Shown one piece after another: positions 11,272 through 21,182 of a DNA stretch of 64,000 nt. The first letter of the stretch is position 1. Each line of letters begins with the position of its first letter. Both the position numbers and the translations under genes were made by a program. The notes under the pieces are model-generated. The model saw nothing but the letters and a program-made list of their open reading frames with translations. It made no database searches and was not told the origin of the DNA. Origin of the DNA: Undaria pinnatifida (lineage: Eukaryota > Sar > Phaeophyceae > Laminariales > Alariaceae). The stretch is from the NCBI GenBank assembly GCA_012845835.1, contig JABAKD010000017.1, positions 2,603,001-2,667,000 of the forward strand, given 5' to 3'.

Positions 11272-11945
11272 TTATGCAGAAGGTGTATATCGGAGGGATG
11301 CGTAGTGGAAAGAATGTGGATAATATAATAAGATATCACAGACTTTTGGAGGAGGAGGGTTGGGATATTGCTGAGGCTCGGTGTGATAAGTTATTCGAAA
11401 GTCCACTCCGTATAACTGCGTGGCAGCAACTAATTCTACGTTTGTAGCATATGCGTAAGGCTGTGACATGAAGTGGAGATACTCTTCAACACTCGAACAT
11501 GTAGTAGGTTGAGATCCAGCGACTTCCACAAGTTCTTGATTTGCTCCAGCTAAGATGCTGTCGTGGAAAGTGTTGAAACCTGATCCTGGGATAACGGTGT
11601 ACAAATTGGTTGTGATGTGGGCAATAATATGTGCACGGACGATGTGATGTAAAGCTGGGTTGTTGTACACACGACGCGAGATACATCTTAATAAACATGC
11701 ACCATCACCAATCTCGGGAATAATGGACCATTGACCAGAATTGTTATTGTTGCCGCTGTTGTTGTCTTGATCATTTTCGCTGTCTGATGGTTTGTACTGC
11801 TGTCGCTGCTGTTAGAGGAATCATTGGTGTCAATTTGTTGTGTGTTTTCTGTGTCCAGTATTTTTCCCCGCGCGCTTATACCGATGTTTGTCGCCGATAT
11901 GGTCTGTTGTGTGCACATCGTTACTTTTGCTTGAGTTTTGTTGCT
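11272..11945 (-). pseudogene. OTU-type cysteine protease, copy 1
   Basis: Read on the minus strand, this gives an Asn/Ser-rich lead and then an OTU protease domain. OTU enzymes are cysteine proteases, mostly deubiquitinases. Key points seen: the catalytic loop IPEIGDGACLLRCISRRV (the family pattern is G-D-G-x-C-L-x-R), a middle helix region EEYLHFMSQ, VELVAATQLYGVDFRITY, and the C-terminal histidine motif in YYPHSFHYASL. The catalytic Asp, Cys and His are therefore all present, and the domain (about 150 residues) is near full size. The Asn/Ser-rich lead and the protease part lie in different frames in this copy, whereas they are in one frame in copy 2. This copy is therefore probably dead, or the lead is not translated with it. 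OTU genes occur both as host genes and inside transposable elements. Nothing here shows which this was. Confidence 0.7.
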
Positions 11946-12670
11946 ACTTTATATCTCTTTATACAGGTTTCGCTACTGCTGTATGGTAACCACCGTGTCA
12001 ATTGTGAGGGAGAACTCACAGTAAACTTAGAGTCTATGGACTACGTGCTGCTTGCTGGTGGTGCTGCTGACGGAACTTTGCAAGACAAACGGAACTTTTT
12101 CGGGCACGTTGGCGTTGTTTGTTCCGTTCAGAAAAATATATTGTCTACACCGACAAATGATTCTTTATTATCTACATGACCTTGATTTGCTCCAGCTAAG
12201 ATGCTGTCGTGGAAAGTGTTGAAACCTGATCCTGGGATAACGGTGTACAAATTGGTTGTGATGTGGGCAATAATATGTGCACGGACGATGTAATGTAAAG
12301 CTGGGTTGTTGTGCACACGACGCGAGATACATCTTAATAAACATGCACCATCACCAATCTCGGGAATAAGGGACCGTTGACCAGAATTGTTATTGTTGCC
12401 GCTGTTGTTGTCTTGATCATTTTCGTTGTGTGATGGGTTTGTACTGCTGTCGCTGCAGTTAGAGGAATCATTGGTGTCAATTTGTTGTTTGTTTTCTGTG
12501 TCCAGTATTTTTCCCCGCGTGCTTATACCGATGTTTGTTGCCGATATGGTCTGTTGTGTGCACATCGTTACTTTTGCTTGGGTTGTGTTGCTACTTTATA
12601 TCTCTTTATACAGGTTTCGCTACTGCTGTATGGTAACCACCGTGTCAATTGTGAGGGAGAACTCACAGTA
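11533..12670. repeat. Tandem duplication of about 490 bp (OTU region)
   Basis: 11533-12022 and 12180-12669 agree at nearly every base by eye, with a 157-bp unmatched spacer between them. Both copies start inside the OTU coding sequence ('cttgatttgctccagctaag') and end at 'gagggagaactcacagtaa'. The few differences include small length changes. The duplication is recent. Confidence 0.93.
12128..12565 (-). pseudogene. OTU-type cysteine protease, truncated copy 2
   Basis: One continuous frame from an N-terminal ATG-like start through an Asn/Ser-rich lead to GDGACLLRCISRR and on to GFNTFHDSILAGANQ. There it passes the duplication junction into unrelated sequence. The catalytic Asp and Cys are present, but the C-terminal half with the His motif is absent, so this copy cannot be an active protease. 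It shows how the lead and the domain join in one frame. Confidence 0.7.
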
Positions 12671-12679
12671 ATGACATAG

Positions 12680-13885
12680 TTCACGTCGTTGCAGCGGGTA
12701 CATAAACACCGCGCCCGCGTCTAGCAGTGCGGGAAAATTCTCTCGCAAATACATTTTGATGCCACCCCGATGTACGTGCGAGGACTAAAGTTCCACCGTG
12801 TGTGTAGTAGACGTATTTAAGCCTGACGATATGCCTATATTTTAGGCTCTAAACCAAATTAAGCCCTATCGTGTTTTAAATGTCTACAAAATAGGTCTAT
12901 TTTATCGACCTAACGGCCACGGCAGACCACGGTGAGATGTGGATTTTCCCAAAATATGCACTTGGGCACATTTTGGCCCAAGTGCATATTTGAAGCAATT
13001 TTCCGAGTATTTTCCAGCAAACAACAGCATTTCAGACGACAAAAGCTCGAGGAAACATCAGACATACATTTCGAGGGTGGAAATTGAACCGGGTTGAGGG
13101 CCAGTCCTGCTGTGCTGCTGTACTGACTGCCACACTGAGGCACACCGAAGGCGGCAGACGCCTGCGAGGTATCCTACATATGAAGCGAGTATGGAGTACG
13201 AAGCACTCAATGTTTTTGCCAGGCACCAGTTATTTGTTTTGGCCGTTTGTTCAAGCTCGCACAGCATGGGCAGGGGAGGGTCTTTCTCGAAGTTTCCACC
13301 CACTCATGTGCTGACTCATGACATAAATCCTCGTCTTGCCATCTGCGTCTGGAGTAGTGCAGAAATATCATGGTCTATTTTCAAGTAGTTTGATCTTTCC
13401 TCGGCTTTTCTTTTTATGCGTACTGAAAGAGACCACTATTTCGAGTTTTAGACATATGGTGTTTTTTTTATGCGTTTAAGGTCGAAATATCGAATGGCCT
13501 AGCTCTTCCAGTTGGAAGTACTTAAGACCTAACCTCGAGGCTTAAATACGTCTAGTGTTTGGTTGCCCGGGGACAGAAGTGTCTCATACCCCGCAAAATA
13601 GAGCCAGTCTCGGCGGCTTTCCGCGGCCATAGCTCGCGCCACGGACGTCCCATGAGCCCGGCACACGGCTGACAATATACCGACGGGTAGTCTGATCGCA
13701 TTGCAGAAGAAAGCACACCAAAAAACTCTGCGCCGGCGGAGAAAAAGGGACGGACTAGGCAAAAAAATCAAAATGGTACATATGCATATATAAGAGTACG
13801 AGTAAGCAACCAAAACATCAGACAAAACACCACCAGGTACCAGGTACATAGCAAGAAGCCAACATAAATACTCGTGCGTAATAAA
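12680..13885. other. No gene recognised; contains a perfect hairpin
   Basis: A perfect 16-bp inverted repeat (12952-12967 and 12976-12991, 8-base loop; arms end in TGCACTTGGGC) is the only structure I can support. The part nearest 13885 could hold the last exon of the minus-strand membrane protein gene, but I cannot place it. Confidence 0.5.
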
Positions 13886-14749
13886 TTAGAAATATGCATA
13901 CCTGTGCAGCGGGGTTTCCTCGATGGCCGATACCGGTGATCCGCCGGCGCTAAATTCTGCGTTCGCAACCGCCCCCGAGAGCCCACCCACGGCGTGGCTG
14001 GGGATGACGAGCCCCACATCTACGGCCCACCCGATCCCCGCGAAAAAAAAGAACAACCAGAATACAAAGCGGATGAAAGGCGTGGATCCACCCCGGCCTC
14101 CAGAGCTCCGAACATTAACCTCTTCCTCCTCATCCTCCTCGTCCTCCTCGTCCTCCTTCTCCCCCTCCCCACCTCCCTCCCCCTTCTCCTCCGTCTCCTC
14201 TCCCTCCCCCGCGCTTCTGCCCTCCCCTATCACGACAGGGTTCTCCCCGCCAACACTGTGGTGGTCCTGGTGCTGGCACGCATCGACCAATACAACAACG
14301 GTTGCTGCAGCAATCAACAGCAAAGCCGCTACTGCAGCTGTTGCCGCTGCTGCTGCTGCTGCTGCTTCCGTTTCTGCCGCTGTTTTTGATGCTGCTGCTG
14401 GTGATGCTAGTGGTGCTACTGCTGCTCCTGGTGCTGAGGCTGCCTCTGTTGCTGATGCTACTGGTTCTGCTGGTGGTGCCGGTGCGCGTGTACGACAACC
14501 ACAATAATACAGCAGGAGCGCTCTGGATGCTGCTGCTGCTGTTGCTGCTGGAAGTGGGGGCACGCGATCCAACCCACTGTCATCCGCAGGGGCGCCAACA
14601 ACAACGACGTCAACGCTGTTGCTGCCACCTCTGCTGCTGGGTGTGCTTGGCGGCAGGATCTCGACCGCATCAGCCGCGGCCACCTCGCCATCCGCCGCGT
14701 CTGGTACCACCATCACGCCCACCGCACTCGACTCTCCTGATGATGCCAT
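13886..14749 (-). CDS. Two-helix membrane protein with acidic loop, paralog C1
   Basis: Function is not recognised. From the ATG at 14749 the frame gives 287 residues. It has an Ala/Val/Ser-rich N-terminal part, an Ala-rich then hydrophobic helix (about residues 130-157, AALLLIAAATVVVLVDAC), a loop with Glu/Gly and then a Glu/Asp run (about 185-212), the motif RSSGGRGG, and a second hydrophobic segment (about 225-250, ending FFFFAGIGWAVDVGL). Two membrane passages joined by an acidic loop are my inference. The paralog at 31984-32811 has the same order, the same RSSGGR and GIGWA motifs and similar length (275). Near the end both copies have AG followed by GT at the same alignment point (13902 here), so the true C-terminus probably lies in a further exon. 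An in-frame stop lies a few codons upstream of the ATG. Trinucleotide repeats code for the Ala and Glu runs. Confidence 0.55.
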   Translation of the reverse strand: MASSGESSAVGVMVVPDAADGEVAAADAVEILPPSTPSSRGGSNSVDVVVVGAPADDSGLDRVPPLPAATAAAASRALLLYYCGCRTRAPAPPAEPVASATEAASAPGAAVAPLASPAAASKTAAETEAAAAAAAATAAVAALLLIAAATVVVLVDACQHQDHHSVGGENPVVIGEGRSAGEGEETEEKGEGGGEGEKEDEEDEEDEEEEVNVRSSGGRGGSTPFIRFVFWLFFFFAGIGWAVDVGLVIPSHAVGGLSGAVANAEFSAGGSPVSAIEETPLHRYAYF

Positions 14750-15096
14750 GGCAGGCAAGGGGTACTACTCTTAAGCGGGGCGGTGCAGGTAGCCAAGGGA
14801 GCTCTTGTAGCCTTGGGGCAATCGCCTCGGGGGGTGCCCTGAACAGGGTTTCGTACCGGCGGTATGGCGTTATGACCGTTGGAGAATATAGAAGATTCTG
14901 GATCCTGGGCTCTTTAATGGTGGCGGTTCTCCGTAAAATGCGTATGATACGGTGTATTTGTCCCGAACCAGCAACAGGTTACTCGAACTGGCTGCTGGAC
15001 CAGGTGCTGTTGCGTGTTGGAGCTGAGTAGATGTCAGCAACATTTTGATCACCCTACCCAGTACTCTCGTGCGTTGTGCCTTTCCCTGCTACTTAC

Positions 15097-15253
15097 TCTT
15101 CTTGGTGACGACTGCTTTGATATTTCCGATGTTGTTTTGTTGTTCGCGTTAGACCGCTGAGCGCTGCGCGCCGGAACCGACAACGAGGGGGTGAAAAACG
15201 GGCGCAACTTCCAAAATCGCCTTTGACGTTGTTGCTCTTCGTGTGTGAAACGG
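15097..15253 (-). other. Probable internal exon upstream of C1
   Basis: On the minus strand this begins after a strong acceptor (TTTTGTTTGCAG ends at 15254) and ends before GTAAGT at 15096. The frame codes for a basic, Ser/Gln/Asn-rich stretch containing ARSAQRSNA. If joined to the exon ending at 15588 the reading phase fits (two bases plus one). Block C2 has the same acceptor and a similar peptide at 33163-33351, though in a shifted frame, so this may instead be untranslated leader. Confidence 0.4.
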
Positions 15254-15587
15254 CTGCAAACAAAACTGGATCTTAGTACCAGCACGAGTACGAGCACACG
15301 AGCATCGTACGAGGTACGACAATTCACTGTTCGAGGTGCATGAGTAGCAACAACGAGTACGGTTATTTTAGTTTTTCAATCAGATCTGCCTCCTGTATTT
15401 TTTCCGTTGCAACAACGAAAAGACCAAAGCCCATGCATGCGGACTCACGAACTCAATCAAGTCGCAGATGAGTTGCTGCTGCAACTAGCAGACAGGCTAG
15501 GGGGAGTAGCTAGCTAGCTGCTGCTGCTGCTGCTGCTGCTTTTTGTTGTCGCTGTTGATACATGTCGTCGTCATATCCGCCACTTAC

Positions 15588-15817
15588 CCTTGACATGTAC
15601 TCCGTATAATTTTGTGTATCTCATCGAGCTCTCTCATACAAGCCGTGTGAGGCAACAAAGATTGAACTGCTTGATAGCGAACATTTCTTCCGCCATACGT
15701 ACAGCAGCAACGTCGTAGTAGACGCCGAAGAAGGTGATATCGTTTATGCAGTACTCGCTCACTCAATTCACCCACTCTCTCTCGATGCTCTCCCGTTCTT
15801 GTGTCTCGACTTAGCAA
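15588..15817 (-). other. Probable first exon upstream of C1
   Basis: On the minus strand an open frame (SERVLHKRYHLLRRLLRR and a Cys run) ends exactly at a GTAAGT donor (15587-15582). Block C2 keeps the sequence and the same donor at 33891. Whether it encodes protein or is leader of the 13886-14749 gene is open. The short peptide is very basic. Confidence 0.4.
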
Positions 15818-16455
15818 AAACCCAAATTACTACTACTACTAATACTTTGGAAACATCGACCATTATTTTTCATCCAGATCGTTTGTCGCCTCACCAAATC
15901 AAGGTGTACGTGGTGGTAGTGGTACACTCACAACACCATAACAACAAAGAATCCCCCCCCCTCCGCTTCCCTAGGAATACTGTCCAGCCTGCCAGCTAGC
16001 GCGGTCGTCTAAATCGTTCAAGCCCCCCCGCCTCTCCCCCCCTCCCCCCCCTCTCGCCCCTCTCCGTCGCAAGCCCGCCTGCAAACGTTCCCGATACATA
16101 CCCAGGCAGGCGGATGCTGCGGATGAAAGTCCCACTGCCAAAATCCCACCAGAACGGTGCTATTACTGGTCTGGTCGCTGTGCGTAGCAAGAACAAATAG
16201 GCAACCACAACCGCGCCAGAGGCCGAGCACCACCGCAGAACAGCCACTACGCCCATGCGCGTGCACGGGCGTACAATGCGCACGTAAATTTCGTACGTGC
16301 GTACTGGTACGTACGTACGAACGAACGCGCACACCCCACACGTCTTTTTTCTATGCAAAAACAATTGCAATACAAGACGAAGAATGGTGTTGGTGTTATT
16401 TATATACTTCGTATCGTTGCAACGTGGATCGACAGCAGCAGCAGGAGTGCTCTAT
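15818..16455. repeat. Block C1 upstream region (matches 35700-36260)
   Basis: From 'tttttcatccagatcgtttg' (15866) to 'cagcagcaggagtgc' (16450) the sequence follows 35709-36272 closely, with a shared C-rich run and the same 'acgtacgaacgaacgc' stretch. It holds no repeat-free coding sequence that I trust. The long minus-strand frames at 16000-16370 shift between the two copies. Confidence 0.7.
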
Positions 16456-16755
16456 GTTAAGATACGGCCTCGAAAGGCCTGTAATTATCCGAATTTGAGA
16501 TCATCTGGATGGGTTTCATATTATAAGGTTGGCGTTGTATATTCGGGAAAGTTAGGAAGTAGATCAGAGGTACGTGCCTCCGATCTCAGAAGCTATCCGG
16601 GGCTCTGGTGGAAACGAATAAAGCAACGTCTCTACGAAGGAAAAGAAAGTGAGTACTCTCCTAGGTCTCCGAGGACCTGCTCCATTGGCAGACCTGCAGG
16701 GGGCACTCTGTGTCCCCATCTATAACATTACATGTGGCGTCGACGGCAGCACAGG
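16456..16755 (+). mobile_element. Short interspersed element of about 290 bp, copy in C1
   Basis: It begins 'aagatacggcctcgaaagg' (a small GGCCT/AGGCC hairpin) and ends 'gtggcgtcgacggcag'. The second copy is at 34803-35090. At the matching site in C2 (about 36272) the element is absent: 'gagtgc' runs straight on to 'aggtata'. The central inverted repeat, perfect in the other copy, has two mismatches here. No open frame fits both copies. Confidence 0.65.
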
Positions 16756-16889
16756 TGTCGTGAACTCCGTCCCCGTTTTTATGCGAATCGTGCCATGTTT
16801 TGCCCCTCCCCCCCCTCCCCCCCTTCCGTAAAATACGCCTTTCTGCACAACAGAAACCCAAAAAATCAAAAATCCATCTCGACCCCAAT

Positions 16890-17005
16890 GTCATTCTAAC
16901 GATTTTGGGTTATGATTGGTTAACTTCAAGGGTGTTCGTCATCCAGAAAAGCAGGTGGCCAAAATGTGGTTTATACCTCAATACCTCTGTCGTAGAATGC
17001 GTGGA
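16890..17005. repeat. Element R, partial copy
   Basis: 'cgattttgggtta', 'gtcatccagaaaa', 'ggtggccaaaa', 'tttatacctcaatacctctg' and 'tcgtagaatgcgtgg' match the fuller copies at 27243-27500 and 42530-42776. Confidence 0.55.
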
Positions 17006-17104
17006 ATACCTTGTCCACCCAGATGTCGTCCATTCATACCCATTACTGCCAGGTCACACGCTACATCGCGGTACGAAAACCGTACGTATGTTGTGTTGGA
17101 AGGG

Positions 17105-17560
17105 TTGATCCACGGGACGGGACTTTATTTGTCGTGGGTCGAGGTGACCTGACCCGCGTGACATGACCTATTTCTCACGGAACATGCGGAATCTGTCAGG
17201 TCGGGTCGTGTCGCCAGGTTTTCGAATCTCACGGATCGAGTCCGGTCCGGTCACGAGCTGTTCAAAATGTCACCGGTTGGGTTGGTCAGTTCAAGGCATC
17301 TGAAACGTTTCACGGGTCGGTTCGCGTCAGATGACCCGATCCGATCCGATCCGACAAAACCAGACTCGACCCGCGTGGTTTGACCTCACTCGTGAACAGC
17401 CCTGGTGAATACAAGGAACTTTTGGACATGGTGCAAAACGTATCCGTCTCCGTTATACCCACCAGGGCTGTTTACGGGTCATCATGGCCCCACCCACAAG
17501 ACGTGTCTGGGGAGTTTCAAACCCTCACGGGTCGGTTTGGGCTGGGTTGGCTCGGAGGTG
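17105..17560. repeat. Degenerate border of the pentamer satellite
   Basis: Short lines such as 'ctcacgggtcggg' and 'gacctgacccgcg' alternate with unique bases. The border 'cgtggtttgacctcactcgt' plus 'gaacagccctg' (about 17370-17403) recurs at 20270-20305 and about 450-480, so three satellite edges share one boundary sequence. Confidence 0.7.
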
Positions 17561-18199
17561 TTCTAAGCCTCACGGGTCGGGTCGGCTTGGGACGGCTTGG
17601 GTCGGACCGAGTCGGGTCGCGTCGGGTCGGGTCGGATTGGATTGGGTCAAGTCCGGTCGGGTCGGGTCGGGTCGGGTCGGGTCGGGTCGGGTCGGGTCGG
17701 GTCGGGTCGGGTCGGGTCGGGTCGGGTCGGGTCGGGTCGGTCGGGTCGGGTCGGGTCGGGTCGGGTCGGGTCGGGTCGGGTCGGGTCGGGTCGGGTCGGG
17801 TCGGGTCGGGTCGGGTCGGGTCGGGTCGGGTCGGGTCGGGTCGGGTCGGGTCGGGTCGGGTCGGGTCGGGTCGGGTCGGGTCGGGTCGGGTCGGGTCGGG
17901 TCGGGTCGGGTCGGGTCGGGTCGGGTCGGGTCGGGTCGGGTCGGGTCGGGTCGGGTCGGGTCGGGTCGGGTCGGGTCGGGTCGGGTCGGGTCGGGTCGGG
18001 TCGGGTCGGGTCGGGTCGGGTCGGGTCGGGTCGGGTCGGGTCGGGTCGGGTCGGGTCGGGTCGGGTCGGGTCGGGTCAAGTCCGGTCGGGTCGGGTCGGG
18101 TCGGGTCGGGTCGGGTCGGGTCGGGTCGGGTCGGGTCGGGTCGGGTCGGGTCGGGTCGGGTCGGGTCGGGTCGGGTCGGGTCGGGTCGGGTCGGGTCGG

Positions 18200-18447
18200 G
18201 AGTCGTTCTACGGTGGCCCCCCCAACTTTTCTTTAACGAAATCGCCGTTTTAGGAACCAGCTATCGGCCGTATCTCCTGATATACGGTGCCCTATCCACC
18301 CCGACGTCATCGTTCGATAGCTCTCCGCAAACAAGAAAATATATGGAGACGTTACTTTGATAGCACCCTTCGTCGTGTCGAGCAGCCGTGAAACGTTCGT
18401 TAAAGAAAACGGCTGGTTGGGGGGGGGGGGCTATCGTAGACTCAGTC
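18200..18447 (-). mobile_element. Short inverted-repeat DNA element, copy 2 (inside satellite)
   Basis: The ends are CTACGGTGGCC with a C-run at 18208 and a long G-run with CTATCGTAG ending at 18439. The interior includes 'ccaccccgacgtcatcg', the reverse of the motif in copies 1, 4 and 5, so it lies in the opposite orientation. Both flanks are TCGGG satellite, so the element inserted into the array. Confidence 0.85.
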
Positions 18448-18600
18448 TCGGGTCGGTCGGGTCGGGTCGGGTCGGGTCGGGTCGGGTCGGGTCGGGTCGG
18501 GTCGGGTCAAGTCCGGTCGGGTCGGGTCGGGTCGGGTCGGGTCGGGTCGGGTCGGGTCGGGTCGGGTCGGGTCGGGTCGGGTCGGGTCGGGTCGGGTCGG

Positions 18601-18850
18601 GAGTCGTTCTACGGTGGCCCCCCCAACTTTTCTTTAACGAAATCGCCGTTTTAGGAACCAGCTATCGGCCGTATCTCCTGATATACGGTGCCCTATCCAC
18701 CCCGACGTCATCGTTCGATAGCTCTCCGCAAACAAGAAAATATATGGAGACGTTACTTTGATAGCACCCTTCGTCGTGTCGAGCAGCCGTGAAACGTTCG
18801 TTAAAGAAAACGGCTGGTTGGGGGGGGGGGGGCTATCGTAGACTCAGTCT
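18601..18850 (-). mobile_element. Short inverted-repeat DNA element, copy 3 (inside satellite)
   Basis: It is identical to copy 2 apart from one or two bases in the G-run, including the flanking GAGTCGTT and ACTCAGTCTCGG. It arose by duplication of the satellite-plus-element unit, not by a separate insertion. Confidence 0.9.
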
Positions 18851-19420
18851 CGGATCGGGTCGGGTCGGGTCGGGTCGGGTCGGGTCGGGTCGGGTCGGGT
18901 CGGGTCGGGTCGGGTCGGGTCGGGTCGGGTCGGTCGGGTCGGGTCGGGTCGGGTCGGGTCGGGTCGGGTCGGGTCGGGTCGGGTCGGGTCGGGTCGGGTC
19001 GGGTCGGGTCGGGTCGGGTCGGGTCGGGTCGGGTCGGGTCGGGTCGGGTCGGGTCGGGTCGGGTCGGGTCGGGTCGGGTCGGGTCGGGTCGGGTCGGGTC
19101 GGGTCGGGTCGGGTCGGGTCGGGTCGGGTCGGGTCGGGTCGGGTCGGATCGTGTCGGGCCGGGTCGGGTCGGGTCGGGTCGGGTCGGGTCGGGTCGGGTC
19201 GGGTCGGGTCGGGTCGGGTCGGGTCGGGTCGGGTCGGGTCGGGTCGGGTCGGGTCGGGTCGGGTCGGGTCGGGTCGGGTCGGGTCGGGTCGGGTCGGGTC
19301 GGGTCGGGTCGGGTCCGGTCGGGTCGGGTCGGGTCGGGTCAAGGCGTGTGCAACTCTTGCTGGTCTCGTTTGATCATATCTGGAAAAAGCGCATGTCACG
19401 GGTCGGGTCGGGTCGGGTCG

Positions 19421-20235
19421 GATCACGAGGCGTTCAAAGTCTCACGGGTCAGGTCGGTTCATATCCCGCGAGATGAGGGTCACATCACGAGTCGGGTCAT
19501 TGTAACCAGCGAGTGGTTTTCTGTTGGCCCACAAATCGAACGCAGGAGGTGGTCGAAATCGCACGGGTCAGGTTGGGTTATGCCCCACGAGGTACGGATC
19601 ACATCGCGGATAACGTAACATTGATCCACGTGTTCTTCTATGTTGGCCAACGAGTGGGACCCGCACATCCGGCCGGAGGATCCGACACGGTCGCGGGTCT
19701 TTTTCTGCTGCCGATGCTCCCTTGGCATCATATTCAAACATGTAAACGCCGCCAAGTCTACATACTTGAATGTCCACCTCCGCCCATACCCCTTCTTGCC
19801 GGGCCACACACTGCTGCGGAGTGCAAAAACAACGTTTTAATTGTCTTTGAAGGGTTTTGAGAAACGGGTCCGACCCACAGGGTCGAACCCCCCGGACGGG
19901 AGAACACTCGCCAGTCAACGTTACTTGATCCACAAATGAACCTTATCTCACGGGACACGCGGAGTCTGGCGGGGTGGGTCAGGTCGGGTCAGATTTATTT
20001 TCAATCTCAGGGGTCGGGTCTGGTCGGGTCGGGTCGGGTCAGGAGGTTTGAAACACCACGGATCGAGTAGAGTTGGGAGGTTATCGTTCTCTCACGAGTC
20101 AGGTCGGGTCAAGAGGCCTCAACTTTTTCACAGGTCGAGTCAGGTCAGGTCGACCCCAATTATCTCGACCCGGCCCGACCCGACCCGATCTGATCCGACC
20201 CGATCCCACCCGACCCGACCCGACCGGACCTATCT
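19421..20235. repeat. Diverged satellite border; the pentamer reverses strand
   Basis: Scattered 'tcacgggtcaggtcgg' lines alternate with unique sequence. By 20160-20230 the pentamer reads CCCGA, opposite to 17.6-19.4 kb. 19740-19980 resembles 17000-17215 in order (Ile/Val-coding unique part, 'gggtt', then satellite border), a diverged local duplicate. No gene is supported. Confidence 0.65.
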
Positions 20236-20994
20236 CAACCCGCAATGTTTGACCCGCAAGATTTTCCCTGATCCGCGGGGTTTGACCTGACCCGTGAACA
20301 GCCCTGATATTGACGGCCAGACTAGTAGGTGTGGCTCTGCTTACCCCTTTTACCCGATCGGTGGCATTGGAGGTCAGTAGATTGCTGTACATCGGTAGGT
20401 TTTGTGTGGCTCAGTAGGCTACTGTAGCCCGGTCGGTAACGCCTCCACATGGCCGTATGTGTGACGATAGATCGATCACCTAGTAGCGTGAGAGAGTTTT
20501 GCACTCGACGTCGGCGAAGGGGAAAAACGAGGACGACAGAGAAGAGGGTGGAGCAAGACCAAGGCCAGCCCAGGTGGGGCAGATCGATGGATACCCGGAA
20601 ACAGGTATGGAATGGAGTTACCGTAGACTACGTCCACCAAGGATGTCGATTGACGGCACTTTTGACTTTTGACGGACAACCGTCAAGGACCGCTCCATAC
20701 TACATCCAATACACTACGTCTAAAGAGGCCTTGACGGGACTAAGAACCGCTCCATACTAGAACCAGTATATTACGTCTAAAGAGGCCTTGACGGGACAAA
20801 GGACCGCTCCATACTAAAGCCAATATATTACGTTTATAGAGACGGGACAAAACTAGACCGTCAAACGACATCTTTGACGTCCACAGGTTTCCTTTTGTTG
20901 GTTTCCCATAGTGTAGTTTAATGAGTATGGGGGTGTTTGTGAGTGATCGACGTTAAATATCATGCGGCACATCATGCTGTCGGCCAGACAATGC

Positions 20995-21182
20995 CATTAC
21001 GTATAGTAGCTACCATTGTTAATTATTTTTTTGGTGTTGATGTTCACCCCCTGGCAACATCCATAGGAGTCATATGCATTCAAAGGATAATACACCTGTA
21101 AAAACGACCGGCCGGTATATCATGCAGCTTGCAAAGATGAGTATCGACCCTGATTTTGTCGAACTCACAGCTGACGTTTTTT
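20995..21182 (+). repeat. Two dispersed pieces inserted in block B
   Basis: 20998-21095 ('tagtagctaccattgtt', then 'ttgatgttcaccccct' and 'catatgcattcaaaggataa') matches 37010-37110. 21126-21182 ('gcttgcaaagatgagtat' to 'gctgacgt') matches 36512-36568 and, reversed, 33922-33977. Block A lacks both. Confidence 0.65.

Larger units (their letters stand above)
17561..19420. repeat. TCGGG pentanucleotide satellite with two embedded elements
   Basis: Three runs of near-perfect TCGGG units (about 17645-18200, 18445-18600 and 18855-19340) are separated by two almost identical copies of the short inverted-repeat element. Rare variants (GTCAAGTCCGG) lie at the same relative place in the first two runs, at 18076 and 18507. 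This shows that a larger unit of satellite plus element was duplicated. The reading frames over it are artefacts of the repeat. Confidence 0.97.

Noticed and set aside
13923-15030. Plus-strand Ser- and Leu-rich frames over block C1
   Set aside because: Shadows of the minus-strand gene; the paralog does not keep them.
17380-19426. Long Gly-Arg-Val-Gly-Ser and Asp-Pro-Thr-Arg-Pro open frames, both strands
   Set aside because: They exist only because a 5-base repeat has a 15-base coding period without stops; all frames are open together.
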